Assembly: GCF_019857225.1 (NCBI RefSeq)
Contig: NZ_JAFJSY010000028.1
Location: 1-64,000, forward strand
Origin: Streptomyces plumbidurans
Lineage (GTDB): Bacteria > Actinomycetota > Actinomycetes > Streptomycetales > Streptomycetaceae
Reading direction: 5' to 3'
DNA: 64,000 bases
In this document: positions 39,959 to 48,163 of the stretch, one piece after another
How the letters are laid out: every line of letters starts with the position of its first letter
Position numbering within the stretch: the first letter of the stretch is position 1
Made by a program: the position numbers and the translations under genes
The notes under the pieces: generated by a model
Told to the model about the DNA's origin: nothing
The model's input: only the letters and a program-made list of their open reading frames with translations
Databases searched by the model: none

Positions 39959-40750
39959 GTGTACCGCTTCCTGATGTCCCGGCAGTGGGTGATCCTCACC
40001 CTCGTCGCCCTCGCGCTGATCCCCACGATGATCAGGCTGGGCATCTGGCAGAAGCACCGCTACGAGATGCGCACCGCCCGCAACGACCTCGTCTCCTCGG
40101 CGCTGCACGCGGAGCCGGTACCCGTGGAGAAGCTCACCTCGCCCGGACACGCGGTCACCCGCACCGAGAAGTACCGCACCGTCACCGCGACGGGCACCTT
40201 CGACACCGCGCGTCAGGTCGTCGTCCGGCGCCGCACCAACTCCGACGACGAGGTCGGCTTCCACGTCCTGACCCCGCTCGTCCTCACGGACGGCAAGGTG
40301 GTGCTGGTCAACCGGGGCTGGATCCCGGCGAACGGAGCACAGACCTCGTTCCCGAAGGTGCCCGCGCCGCCCGCCGGCAAGGTCACCATCAAGGGCCGGC
40401 TGAAGGCCGACGAGACGACCGCGGCCAGCGGCATCAAGGAGCTCAAGGGTCTCCCGGACCGGCAGATCATGCTGATCAACAGCGAGGAGCAGGCCCGCCG
40501 GCTGCACGCCACGGTCCTCGGCGGCTACATCGAGCAGACGGCGCCGGAGCCGAAGGGCGGCAGCCCGGAGCAGATCTCCGACCCCGGTCGCGAGGACGCC
40601 CCGCTGAACTACGCGTACATGATCCAGTGGTGGCTGTTCGCCGCCGCCGTGCCGGTGGGCTGGTGGGTCCTGGTCCGGCGCGAGCGCCGCGACCGCGCGG
40701 AGGCGGCGGCCAAGGAGCAGACCGAGGAGACGGAACCGGCAGCCGTCTGA
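39959..40750 (+). CDS. SURF1 family cytochrome oxidase biogenesis protein
   Basis: A 263-residue SURF1-like protein. Two membrane segments bracket an extracytoplasmic domain: WVILTLVALALIPTMIRLGI near the N terminus (followed by WQKHRYEMR, the family's GxWQ-type motif) and WWLFAAAVPVGWWVLV near residue 230. Middle motifs GTFDTARQVVVRRR and VLVNRGWIPANG are typical. SURF1 helps heme a insertion into aa3-type cytochrome oxidase. A TTG at 39944 is also in frame, but GTG 39959 yields the usual N terminus (VYRFLMSRQWV). Confidence 0.92.
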   Translation: MYRFLMSRQWVILTLVALALIPTMIRLGIWQKHRYEMRTARNDLVSSALHAEPVPVEKLTSPGHAVTRTEKYRTVTATGTFDTARQVVVRRRTNSDDEVGFHVLTPLVLTDGKVVLVNRGWIPANGAQTSFPKVPAPPAGKVTIKGRLKADETTAASGIKELKGLPDRQIMLINSEEQARRLHATVLGGYIEQTAPEPKGGSPEQISDPGREDAPLNYAYMIQWWLFAAAVPVGWWVLVRRERRDRAEAAAKEQTEETEPAAV

Positions 40751-40831
40751 GCGGGCAGCACGCGTGCGTGCCGTCACTCCCCCGGCCCCGCCCCTGATTG
40801 TCCGGCGGCCCGTCCGGGAACCCGCAACTCC

Positions 40832-42619
40832 GTGCACCCCCGCATCGAGGACTACGCGCTCATCGGTGACGAACAGACCGCCGCCCTGGTCGGCCGTGAC
40901 GGCTCCGTCGACTGGCTGTGCCTGCCCCGGTTCGACTCGGCGGCCTGCTTCGCCCGGCTGCTCGGCGACGAGGAGAACGGGTACTGGCGTATCGCCCCGA
41001 AGGGCGTCGAGGGCCCCTGCACCCGCCGCGCCTACCGCCCCGACACCCTCGTCCTGGACACCGAGTGGGAGACCGACGAGGGCGCGGTGCGCGTCACCGA
41101 CCTGATGCCGCAGCGCGAGCGCGCCCCCGACCTCGTACGCGTCGTGGAGGGCCTGCGGGGCCGCGTCACGATGCACAGCATCCTGAAGATCCGCTTCGAC
41201 TACGGCTCGATCGTCCCCTGGGTGCGCAAGTCCGGCGGGCAACGGGTGGCCGTCGCGGGCCCGGACTCGGTGTGGCTGCGCAGCGAGCCCGAAGTGCACA
41301 CCTGGGGAAAGCACTTCGGTACGCACTCGGAGTTCACGGTCGAGGAGGGCGAGAAGGTCGCCTTCGTCCTCACCTGGCACCCCTCGCACGAGGCCCGCCC
41401 GAAGGCCGTCGACCCGCACAAGGCCCTGCACTCCAGCGTCCGCGACTGGCAGAAGTGGACCCGCCGCTGCCGCTACCGCGGCCCCTACCGTGACGCCGTG
41501 GTCCGCTCCCTGATCACGCTCAAGGCCCTCACCTACCGGCCGACCGGCGGCATCGTCGCCGCGCCCACCACCTCGCTCCCCGAGGAGCTGGGCGGCGTCC
41601 GCAACTGGGACTACCGCTACTGCTGGCTGCGCGACTCCACCCTCACCCTGAACGTGGGCCTGTCGGCGGGCTACCGGGAGGAGGCGGAGGCCTGGCGCAA
41701 CTGGCTGCTGCGCGCGGTCGCGGGCGACCCGGCCGACCTGCAGATCATGTACGGCCTGGCGGGCGAGCGCCGGCTGCCGGAGTTCGAGCTGTCGTGGCTG
41801 TCCGGCTTCGCGGGGTCGAGGCCGGTGCGCATCGGGAACGAGGCCGTCGACCAGCTCCAGCTGGACGTGTACGGCGAGGTCATGGACTCGCTGTTTCTGG
41901 CCCGCCGCGCGGGCCTGCCCACCAAGCCACACATGTGGGACATCCAGGTCTCCCTGATCGAGTGGCTGCGCACGGCCTGGCGGCAGCCCGACGAGGGGCT
42001 GTGGGAGGTGCGCGGCGGGCGACGCCACTTCGTCCACTCCAAGGTCATGGTGTGGGTGGCCCTCGATCGTGCCGTACGCACCCTGGAGGAGAACCCGGAG
42101 CTGCCCGGCGACCTGGAGGGCTGGCGCGCACTGCGCGACGAGGTGCACCGCGAGGTGTGCGAGAAGGGCTTCGACCCGAAGCGGAACACCTTCACGCAGT
42201 ACTACGGCTCGGGCGAGCTCGACGCCGCGCTTCTGCTCATGCCCCGCGTCGGCTTCCTGCCGCCCGCCGACCCCCGGGTGACCGGCACCATCGACGCCGT
42301 CCGCGAGGAGCTGGGCCAGGGCGGTCTGCTGCGCCGCTACAGCACGGACCGGACGGCGGTGGACGGGCTGCCCGGCGACGAGGGCACCTTCCTGGTGTGC
42401 TCGTTCTGGCTCGCCGACGCGCTGCACCTGACGGGCCGCGAGAAGGAGGCCCGGGAACTGTTCGACCGGCTGGTGGGCCTCGCCAACGACGTGGGCCTGC
42501 TGTCCGAGGAGTACGACCCCGTGCAGCAGCGCCAACTGGGCAACTTCCCCCAGGCGTTCAGCCATGTCGGGCTGGTGCACACCGCCCTCGCCCTGTTCGG
42601 GGGCGACGAGGCAGGATAG
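40832..42619 (+). CDS. Glycoside hydrolase family 15 (trehalase/glucoamylase-like)
   Basis: A 595-residue cytoplasmic protein with an N-terminal trehalase-like domain (EDYALIGDEQTAALVGRDGS; WLCLPRFDSAACFARLLG) and a C-terminal (alpha/alpha)6 barrel. Catalytic regions: RNWDYRYCWLRDSTLTL in the first half of the barrel and the second acid in GLLSEEYDP. Actinobacterial members hydrolyse trehalose or related alpha-glucosides. GTG start at 40832. A short gap of 5 bp precedes the next SDR gene, so the two may share a transcript. Confidence 0.92.
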   Translation: MHPRIEDYALIGDEQTAALVGRDGSVDWLCLPRFDSAACFARLLGDEENGYWRIAPKGVEGPCTRRAYRPDTLVLDTEWETDEGAVRVTDLMPQRERAPDLVRVVEGLRGRVTMHSILKIRFDYGSIVPWVRKSGGQRVAVAGPDSVWLRSEPEVHTWGKHFGTHSEFTVEEGEKVAFVLTWHPSHEARPKAVDPHKALHSSVRDWQKWTRRCRYRGPYRDAVVRSLITLKALTYRPTGGIVAAPTTSLPEELGGVRNWDYRYCWLRDSTLTLNVGLSAGYREEAEAWRNWLLRAVAGDPADLQIMYGLAGERRLPEFELSWLSGFAGSRPVRIGNEAVDQLQLDVYGEVMDSLFLARRAGLPTKPHMWDIQVSLIEWLRTAWRQPDEGLWEVRGGRRHFVHSKVMVWVALDRAVRTLEENPELPGDLEGWRALRDEVHREVCEKGFDPKRNTFTQYYGSGELDAALLLMPRVGFLPPADPRVTGTIDAVREELGQGGLLRRYSTDRTAVDGLPGDEGTFLVCSFWLADALHLTGREKEARELFDRLVGLANDVGLLSEEYDPVQQRQLGNFPQAFSHVGLVHTALALFGGDEAG

Positions 42620-42624
42620 GGGCC

Positions 42625-43380
42625 ATGGATCTTGGACTGAAGGACCGGGTGTACGTCGTCACCGGGGCCACGCGCGGCCTCGGCAACGCCACCGCGCGCG
42701 AACTCGTCGCGGACGGCGCCAAGGTGGTCGTCACGGGGCGGGACGAGCAGCGGGTCGCCGACGCGGCGGCCGAGCTCGGGCCGAACGCGGCCGGGGTCGC
42801 CGTCGACAACGCGGATCCGGAGGCTCCGGCGCGGCTCATCGAGGCCGCACGGCAGCGGTTCGGCGGTTTCGACGGCATTCTCGTCAGCGTCGGCGGGCCC
42901 GCCGCCGGGTTCGTCGCGGACAACACGGACGAGCAGTGGGAGTCGGCGTTCGAGTCGGTGTTTCTGGGTGCTGTCCGGTTGGCGCGGGCGGCTGCGGCGG
43001 AGCTGGAGCCCGGGGGTGTGATCGGGTTCGTGCTGTCCGGGTCGGTGCACGAGCCCATTCCGGGGTTGACCATCTCCAACGGGTTGCGCCCGGGGCTCGC
43101 CGGTTTCGCCAAGTCGCTCGCGGACGAGCTGGGGCCGCGCGGTATCCGGGTGGTCGGTGTGCTGCCGGCCCGTATCGACACGGACCGCGTGCGTGAGCTG
43201 GACTCGATGTCCGCCGATCCGGAGGCGACTCGGGCCGCTCACGAGTCCCGGATTCCGTTGCGGCGATACGGGAGGCCGGAGGAGTTCGGGCGGGCGGCGG
43301 CGTTCTTGCTGTCTCCGGCCGCTTCTTATCTGACCGGGGTCATGCTGCCCGTCGACGGGGGGATGCGGCGCGGGTTCTGA
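42625..43380 (+). CDS. Short-chain dehydrogenase/reductase (SDR)
   Basis: A 251-residue SDR: TGATRGLGNATARELV at about 12-27 binds the nucleotide, GGPAAGFV replaces the usual NAG motif, and the expected catalytic Tyr-x3-Lys is altered: the region reads FVLSGSVHEPIPGLTISNGL and then RPGLAGFAKSLADELG, with no YxxxK. FabG-like C terminus (YLTGVMLPVDGGMRRGF). This pattern matches the atypical SDR subgroup that keeps Ser but lacks the Tyr, as in some AgaR/3-ketoacyl-reductase-like members. It follows the GH15 gene by 5 bp. Confidence 0.88.
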   Translation: MDLGLKDRVYVVTGATRGLGNATARELVADGAKVVVTGRDEQRVADAAAELGPNAAGVAVDNADPEAPARLIEAARQRFGGFDGILVSVGGPAAGFVADNTDEQWESAFESVFLGAVRLARAAAAELEPGGVIGFVLSGSVHEPIPGLTISNGLRPGLAGFAKSLADELGPRGIRVVGVLPARIDTDRVRELDSMSADPEATRAAHESRIPLRRYGRPEEFGRAAAFLLSPAASYLTGVMLPVDGGMRRGF

Positions 43381-43400
43381 GTGCGGGTCGGCGGGGGTTG

Positions 43401-43520
43401 CTCGCGCCGTTCCCCGCGCCCCTGAAGAACGGGGGCGTGCGGCGCGGATTTTGACCGCGGGTCGTCGTGGGCTGGTCGCGCAGTTCCCCGCGCCCCTTCG
43501 GGGCACGCCCGTTGAAGATG
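43401..43520. repeat. Dispersed repeats (GTTCCCCGCGCCCC type), two copies
   Basis: CTCGCGCCGTTCCCCGCGCC (from 43401) and GTCGCGCAGTTCCCCGCGCC (from 43476), both followed by CCT, lie 75 bp apart between convergent genes. The core matches the copy at 3141. Confidence 0.65.
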
Positions 43521-43542
43521 CGCCGTTGAAAAAACAGCCCCG

Positions 43543-44130
43543 TCAACTGACCCTCTCCGCGCGGTGCTTCACCGCCTTCAGGTGTGCCTCTGCGGGGAAG
43601 GAGGCGAGGCCGGCTGAGTTGCGGGCGTGGGTGAGGGCTTCGGTGGTCAGGTGGTGGAGGGCGGTGCCCGGGTCCACGTGGGGTTGCAGTTCGAGTTGGA
43701 TACGTGCCGCGGGGGCGGTCCGGGCGCCGGTCAGGCGGACGTGGGCGTGGGCCACGCCCTCCAACTGGCCTGCCTCGCCCGCGAGGACGCCCTCCAGGGC
43801 GCGACCTCGCAGCAGTGCGCCCTCGCCGTCGCCGGTGTCCACCAGGACCTCGGCGAGGCGGCGCCGGCGCAGGACCGCGGTCAGCCACCACAGGGCGAGC
43901 AGGACGACGACGGCCAGTACGGCGAGGACGGTCGGCCACCACCAGCCGGCGTCCCGCCAGCGGGTGCGCTCGGTCGTGCTGAGCAGCACGTCGTGCCGGC
44001 CGTCGTGGATCCACCAGGAGGGGGGCCGCACGCCGAGTCCCACGGCCAGTACGGAGCCGCCCAGCACGAGCAGCACAAGTCCGGTGAGCCCGATCAGCAC
44101 CCGGTTGACGGTCCTGAGCACCGCACTCAC
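43543..44130 (-). CDS. AmaP-like Asp23 membrane-anchor protein
   Basis: A 195-residue protein with two N-terminal membrane segments (VNRVLIGLTGLVLLVLGGSV; WWPTVLAVLAVVVLLALWWL) and a cytoplasmic C-terminal domain with an alpha/beta pattern ending AHLKAVKHRAERVS. This layout matches the alkaline shock membrane anchor protein AmaP, which holds Asp23 at the membrane in Staphylococcus. The GTG start at 44130 overlaps the upstream stop (GTGA). Last gene of the Asp23 operon. Confidence 0.8.
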   Translation of the reverse strand: MSAVLRTVNRVLIGLTGLVLLVLGGSVLAVGLGVRPPSWWIHDGRHDVLLSTTERTRWRDAGWWWPTVLAVLAVVVLLALWWLTAVLRRRRLAEVLVDTGDGEGALLRGRALEGVLAGEAGQLEGVAHAHVRLTGARTAPAARIQLELQPHVDPGTALHHLTTEALTHARNSAGLASFPAEAHLKAVKHRAERVS

Positions 44131-44783
44131 CCCTTCCGTCCGGGACGCCGTACATGCACCCTCAGCGCGGGCGGCCGGGCGAGCCCCATACCGCCGATCG
44201 CCTCGGCGAGCGTGGAGTCCAGGTCCGTGTGCACGTCGTCCAGTTCGCGGAAGTGCGAGACGGCGGCGACGTCGGCACGCCTGCGGCGCATCCGTACCCG
44301 TACCGACTGGACGCCCGCGACCTCCATGGCCCGGTCGCGCAGCACCAGCGCTGCCGCCTCGCGGTGCAGCCCGGCGCGCACGTCGGCCTGCGGTCGCCGC
44401 ATCGGCAGGACGGCGCGCAGCCCCGGCGTGACGGCGAGCACGATCAGCCACAGGCCGAGGGCCGCCGCGACTGAGGCGCCGACGAGCACCCAGGTGTCGT
44501 CGAGGGGGCGCTCGGCGAGCTGCCGGGCCAGCTGGCGGCGCCAGTTCATCGCGGGCCGGTCGGCGCGGACGGCGGCGATGTCGTAGAGGAAGACGCCCGC
44601 GACGGCGAGGACGAGGAGTGCGACGATGCCCGCGGGGACGCGGCGCGCGGACCAGAAGCGGCCCTCGCGGGCGGATTGCGCCGCCGGTGGGGGCGGCGCA
44701 CCGCGGCCGAGGTCGTCGCCGGGTGCTTTCTCGATGACCGGCAGTCGTTGTGTGGTGCCCTCGGAGCCCTGGGGCTCGCTCAT
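44127..44783 (-). CDS. DUF6286-type membrane protein of the Asp23 operon
   Basis: A 218-residue protein. An acidic, Pro-rich cytoplasmic part (PVIEKAPGDDLGRGAPPPPA) precedes RRVPAGIVALLVLAVAGVFL, then a second membrane segment VLVGASVAAALGLWLIVLAV and a C-terminal domain (RDRAMEVAGVQSVRVRMRRR; HTDLDSTLAEAIGGMGLARP). The pattern fits the DUF6286 family, which occurs beside Asp23 genes in actinobacteria. It overlaps both neighbours by four bases. Role unknown; likely another membrane anchor for Asp23-like proteins. Confidence 0.78.
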   Translation of the reverse strand: MSEPQGSEGTTQRLPVIEKAPGDDLGRGAPPPPAAQSAREGRFWSARRVPAGIVALLVLAVAGVFLYDIAAVRADRPAMNWRRQLARQLAERPLDDTWVLVGASVAAALGLWLIVLAVTPGLRAVLPMRRPQADVRAGLHREAAALVLRDRAMEVAGVQSVRVRMRRRRADVAAVSHFRELDDVHTDLDSTLAEAIGGMGLARPPALRVHVRRPGRKG

Positions 44784-45163
44784 CGCGTCCTCCCCTGTGC
44801 CGCGCCGTGCGCCGGGGTCAGATGCAGCCGCTCCACATGGACCGCGACCTCCGGCACCTCCATGCCCACCAACGCGCGTACCCGCAAAGCGACATGTCGA
44901 CGCACATCCGCGCATCGGCCGCCGATGTCGCAGGGATAGCCGAGTTCGACATGGACGCGGACATGGGCGGTGTGATGGCGGACCACCACGGAGGCGTGCG
45001 GCGCCGCGGCCTCCTTGGGCAGGTCGGCGAGCATCTCACGGGCGGCCTGGGCGGCGATCTTCGAGACCACCCGGTCGGCGATCCTGGTGGCCCCGCGCTC
45101 CGCCGCCTCGACGGCGGCCAGGGGTCTGTGCAGCTCACTGACGCCGTCGCTCACCGGGGTCAC
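44780..45163 (-). CDS. Asp23/Gls24 family protein (short)
   Basis: A 127-residue soluble protein. RIADRVVSKIAAQAAREMLA and then HVRVHVELGYPCDIGGRCAD and VRRHVALRVRALVGMEVPEV follow the Asp23/Gls24 order (helix, then beta strands separated by a helix). It ends VAVHVERLHLTPAHGAAQGR. It overlaps the neighbours at both ends (ATGA). Together with the larger Asp23 protein at 45389 it gives two Asp23-type subunits in the operon. Confidence 0.82.
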   Translation of the reverse strand: MTPVSDGVSELHRPLAAVEAAERGATRIADRVVSKIAAQAAREMLADLPKEAAAPHASVVVRHHTAHVRVHVELGYPCDIGGRCADVRRHVALRVRALVGMEVPEVAVHVERLHLTPAHGAAQGRTR

Positions 45164-45345
45164 CGCCGACGGTCGTCACGCGTACGGAAGAAGTCGCCGA
45201 TCTCCAGGTCGCCCTCGACGAACCGGCCGACGACGAAACCGATGGCGCCCAGTGCGGCCACCAGCAGGAAGGCTCCGAAGCCGCCGAAGTATCCGGCGAA
45301 GCCCAGTGCCATGCCGGCGATCATGCCGACCACGGCCATGCTCAT
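45160..45345 (-). CDS. Small DUF2273-like membrane protein of the Asp23 operon
   Basis: A 61-residue protein with two Gly/Ala-rich membrane segments (MAVVGMIAGMALGFAGYFGG; AFLLVAALGAIGFVVGRFVE) and a charged tail (GDFFRTRDDRRR). Small two-span proteins of this type (DUF2273-like) lie in Asp23 operons of Firmicutes and actinobacteria. Overlaps the next gene by four bases. Confidence 0.75.
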   Translation of the reverse strand: MSMAVVGMIAGMALGFAGYFGGFGAFLLVAALGAIGFVVGRFVEGDLEIGDFFRTRDDRRR

Positions 45346-45388
45346 CGTGCGCTCCCCTCAGCGGTGCGGTTGTCCGGTCGTCGGCGCG

Positions 45389-45883
45389 TCACTGGATCCG
45401 GGGCTCCGGCTCCTCGTCCTCTTCCTCCGGCAGCTTGACGTCGCTCACCGCGATGTTGACCTCGACGACCTCGAGGCCCGCCATCCGCTCCACCGCCGCG
45501 ATGACGTTCTCGCGCACCGCGCGCGCGACATCGGAGATCGAGACGCCGTAGTCGACGACGATCTCGATGTCGAGTGCCGTCTGCACCTCGCCGACCTCGG
45601 CCTTCACGCCCCGGGTCACGGACTTCGAGCCGCCCGGCACCCGGTCGCGCACGGCACCGAAGGTGCGGCTGAGCCCGCTGCCGAGAGCGTGCACGCCGAG
45701 CACGTCCCGTGCGGCCAGTCCGGCGATCTTCTCGACGACGCCGTCGGCGATCGTCGTCCGTCCGCGGGTCGCCGGGTCCCCGCCGCCGCGCCGTGTGGTT
45801 CTGCGGGTGGTCGCGGGGGTGTCCGGGGCCTCGCTCTCTACTCCGGGGGTCCCCGTCCGGTTCGGCTCCGTCATGTCGGTCAT
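45389..45883 (-). CDS. Asp23/Gls24 family envelope stress response protein
   Basis: A 164-residue protein. After a Thr/Arg-rich start the Asp23 core reads TTIADGVVEKIAGLAARDVL, GVHALGSGL, VKAEVGEVQTALDIEIVVDY, GVSISDVARAVRENVIAAVE and LEVVEVNIAVSDVKLPEEED. In Staphylococcus Asp23 is an abundant membrane-associated protein involved in cell-envelope homeostasis. ATG 45883 has GAAGGGA upstream. It is the first gene of a five-gene, minus-strand operon ending at 43543, divergent from the 237-residue protein at 45971. Confidence 0.92.
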   Translation of the reverse strand: MTDMTEPNRTGTPGVESEAPDTPATTRRTTRRGGGDPATRGRTTIADGVVEKIAGLAARDVLGVHALGSGLSRTFGAVRDRVPGGSKSVTRGVKAEVGEVQTALDIEIVVDYGVSISDVARAVRENVIAAVERMAGLEVVEVNIAVSDVKLPEEEDEEPEPRIQ

Positions 45884-45970
45884 TGCCGTACATCCCTTCG
45901 GTTCGTCCTCCTTGGTCCACGGTATGTGGGGTTGCGGTCCCGCGCGCCAGGGATGCGGCAGGCTGGAGGA

Positions 45971-46684
45971 ATGACGGCGGAACGGTGGACGCGGACGGTG
46001 CGGCATCAGCTGGGTCTGGGCAGGCTGCTGCCCCTCGGCGGACCGCGTGACGGCACATGGATCTCGGAGGAGGCGGCCGAGGCGGTGCTGCGGCGCGCGG
46101 CCGTGGAGTTGCGCGGGGTGCGCCTCGACGGGCTGCGGATGGCTCTGGCCGACCCGGAGGACGTGCAGGAGCCCGCCGTGCCGCCTCCGCCGTCCGCGCT
46201 GCCGCCGGGAGCACTGCGGGTGACGGCGCAGTTCGCGGCGACGGCCACGGCGCCGCTGCCGGCGACGGCGGCCCTGGTGCGTACGACCCTTGCGGCCGCG
46301 GCGGACGAGCGGCTCGGTCTGCGGGTGACTGAGGTGGATCTGCAGGTGACGGCTCTGCTGGACGAGGACCCGGAACCCGCGCCCGTACGGGAGCCCGAGC
46401 CGCCGTACGCTGCCGCCGAGCCCGGGTCCGACGACGAGAGCCGCGCCGCGTCCGCCGCCCTGTCCGTCGTCGGGGTCGCCCACCTGACCGGGGGTCTGGG
46501 CCGGGCCGTACAGCTGGAGGAACGTCAGGCCGAGGGCGCGCTGCCGCACCGCCACGCGCGCGTGGAGCTCGCCGTGGAGCCGGGTCACCGGCCGTCGGAC
46601 GTGGCCCGGCAGGTCCGTACGGCGGTGAGGGACGCGCTGCCCGACCGCCCGACGGTGGCGGTGCTGGTGACGGCGGTCGGCTGA
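45971..46684 (+). CDS. Asp23-like conserved protein of unknown function, divergent from the Asp23 operon
   Basis: A 237-residue soluble protein, not a recognised domain. Two halves, about 20-140 and 160-237, each show an Asp23-like order of elements: RRAAVELRGVRLDGLRMALA and LPATAALVRTTLAAAADERL followed by LRVTEVDLQVTALLDE in the first; LSVVGVAHLTGGLGRAVQLE and HRPSDVARQVRTAVRDALPD in the second. An acidic, Pro-rich linker (EPAPVREPEPPYAAAEPGSD) separates them. It starts 88 bp from the Asp23 gene in the opposite direction, so both could share a promoter region. The Asp23 similarity is my reading and would need a profile search. Confidence 0.65.
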   Translation: MTAERWTRTVRHQLGLGRLLPLGGPRDGTWISEEAAEAVLRRAAVELRGVRLDGLRMALADPEDVQEPAVPPPPSALPPGALRVTAQFAATATAPLPATAALVRTTLAAAADERLGLRVTEVDLQVTALLDEDPEPAPVREPEPPYAAAEPGSDDESRAASAALSVVGVAHLTGGLGRAVQLEERQAEGALPHRHARVELAVEPGHRPSDVARQVRTAVRDALPDRPTVAVLVTAVG

Positions 46685-46688
46685 GCGG

Positions 46689-47492
46689 CTACTCGCCGAG
46701 GCCGGCCAAGTCCCTGAGCCGCCGAGCCTGCGCGGCACGCTCCGCGGCGCGCTGGTCGTCGTAGGAGCGGCCCTGCGCGCCCCGGATCAGTGCCTTCGTC
46801 TCGATCACGGCGTCGCGCGGCGCCGCCAGGATCGCGGACGCCAGATCCTTCACGGCACCGTCGAGCTGGTCGGCCGGTACGGCGAGGTTGGCGAGGCCGG
46901 TGCTGACGGCCTCCTCGGCCGTGACGAAGCGTCCGGTCACACAGATCTCCAGCGCGCGGGCCTGCCCGACCAGCGCGACGAGCGGGTGCGTGCCCGTCAG
47001 GTCCGGCACCAGCCCGAGGCTGGTCTCGCGCATGGCGAACTGCACGTCGTCGGCAACGACGCGCAGGTCACAGGCGAGGGCAAGCTGGAAGCCCGCTCCG
47101 ATGGCGTGCCCCTGGACGGCGGCGATGGACACGAGGTCACTGCGCCGCCACCAGGTGAAGCCGTCCTGGAATCCGGCGATGCTCGCGTCGAGTTCACCGT
47201 CGCTGCTGCGCGCGAGATCGATGAAGGTCGGCTCGCCCTCGATTCCCTCGGGCGTGAACATCCGCCGGTCGAGGCCGGCCGAGAAGGACTGGCCCTCGGC
47301 GCGCAGCACCACGACACGGACCGAGCCCGGCAGGACCCTCCCGGCCTCGGCGAGCGTCCGCCACATGGCGGGGCTCTGCGCATTGCGCTTGGCCGGGTTG
47401 GTCAGCGTCACCGTGGCGATCGCGTCGTCGACGGTGAGCCTTACGCCGTCCTTGTCGAGTACCGGACCGAGGTCCTTGGCGGGCGTGGCCAT
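46689..47492 (-). CDS. Enoyl-CoA hydratase/isomerase family protein
   Basis: A 267-residue crotonase. Motifs: VTLTNPAKRNAQSPAMWRTL near 28-47, EGQSFSAGLDRRMF (oxyanion hole) near 67, HAIGAGFQLALACDLRV with the second oxyanion Gly near 133, and MRETSLGLVPDLTG. The usual catalytic Glu pair is not clear, so the exact reaction is open (hydratase, isomerase or dehalogenase-like). ATG 47492. It ends four bases from the convergent 237-residue gene and lies downstream of gbn's terminator on the same strand. Confidence 0.9.
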   Translation of the reverse strand: MATPAKDLGPVLDKDGVRLTVDDAIATVTLTNPAKRNAQSPAMWRTLAEAGRVLPGSVRVVVLRAEGQSFSAGLDRRMFTPEGIEGEPTFIDLARSSDGELDASIAGFQDGFTWWRRSDLVSIAAVQGHAIGAGFQLALACDLRVVADDVQFAMRETSLGLVPDLTGTHPLVALVGQARALEICVTGRFVTAEEAVSTGLANLAVPADQLDGAVKDLASAILAAPRDAVIETKALIRGAQGRSYDDQRAAERAAQARRLRDLAGLGE

Positions 47493-47547
47493 GGGGCGCC
47501 TCCGATGTGTGCGGTCAGCAGAGCATGCTCAAGTGACTGCACAGTAA

Positions 47548-47579
47548 CCACCCGGCCGATCGTCCGACCGACCGGGTGG
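47548..47579 (-). terminator. Hairpin after gbn
   Basis: CCACCCGG (47548-47555) pairs with CCGGGTGG (47572-47579), further supported by the inner CCG/CGA complement. It stands 31 bp after the gbn stop codon on the minus strand. Confidence 0.65.
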
Positions 47580-47609
47580 CCACCATCGAAGCCGAGGGGC
47601 CGCCCGGGG

Positions 47610-47828
47610 TCAGCCTGCGGCTTTCTTACCCCGGGTCGCCCCGCCACGCCCACGGAGCGTGACGCCCGACTCACTGAGCATCCGATGAACGAAGCCATAC
47701 GAGCGGCCGGTTTCCTCGGCCAGCGCCCGAATGCTCGCACCGGAGTCGTACTTCTTCTTCAGGTCTGCCGCGAGCTTGTCGCGCGCGGCGCCGGTAACCC
47801 GGCTGCCCTTCTTCAGAGTCTCGGCCAC
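47610..47828 (-). CDS. gbn: Gbn-type GATC-binding nucleoid-associated protein
   Basis: A 72-residue protein: VAETLKKGSRVTGAARDKLA, then DLKKKYDSGASIRALAEETG and RSYGFVHRMLSESGV, a helix-turn-helix, and a basic Gly/Arg/Lys tail (LRGRGGATRGKKAAG). This matches Gbn of S. coelicolor (SCO1839), a Streptomyces-specific nucleoid protein reported to bind many chromosomal sites with the core GATC and to influence development. The GTG start at 47828 has GAGGAGG eight bases upstream. It lies between an ABC-F gene and an enoyl-CoA hydratase gene, with its own terminator. Confidence 0.88.
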   Translation of the reverse strand: MAETLKKGSRVTGAARDKLAADLKKKYDSGASIRALAEETGRSYGFVHRMLSESGVTLRGRGGATRGKKAAG

Positions 47829-48163
47829 CCGTGCCTCCTCATGGGAAGTGCGCTCTGGTCTCCTCATGATCACCCCTCCGGGCCTTCATGGCCACCCATT
47901 CGGCAAGGTCCGTAAGACAGGGATTTGACGACAGGAGCGCATCCCCACAAGGGGAATCCGAAATTCCACGTGCCGCGGTTCGTACCGCCGAACGGGTTCC
48001 TCCGCGAAGTGCCAGGTCAGCGACGTACGACGGCCGAGCCCTTGTCGATAAAGGACTCGGCCGCGAATTCGATGTAGGACACACCTCGGTACGAGGAGAT
48101 CTCACACAGATGGTGGATCACCGATGGGCCGAATGATCCATACGCTGTGGATCACGCATTCGA
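47829..48163. other. Intergenic region between gbn and the ABC-F gene
   Basis: About 335 bp with no gene I accept. It carries the gbn promoter (AT-rich patch GGGATTTGACGACAGG near 47924), a hairpin at 48031-48063, and, at its right end, a dense cluster of GATC sites. An 82-codon frame at 47888-48136 lacks a ribosome-binding site and gene-like composition. Confidence 0.7.
48031..48063 (-). terminator. Hairpin after the ABC-F gene
   Basis: CGGCCGAGCCCTT (48031-48043) pairs with AAGGACTCGGCCG (48051-48063) with one mismatch, about 100 bp beyond the ABC-F stop codon. Probable terminator or leader structure. Confidence 0.6.

Noticed and set aside
47888..48136. 82-codon frame between gbn and the ABC-F gene
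   Set aside because: No ribosome-binding site, no gene-like codon bias, no recognisable motif; it runs across a hairpin and the GATC cluster.
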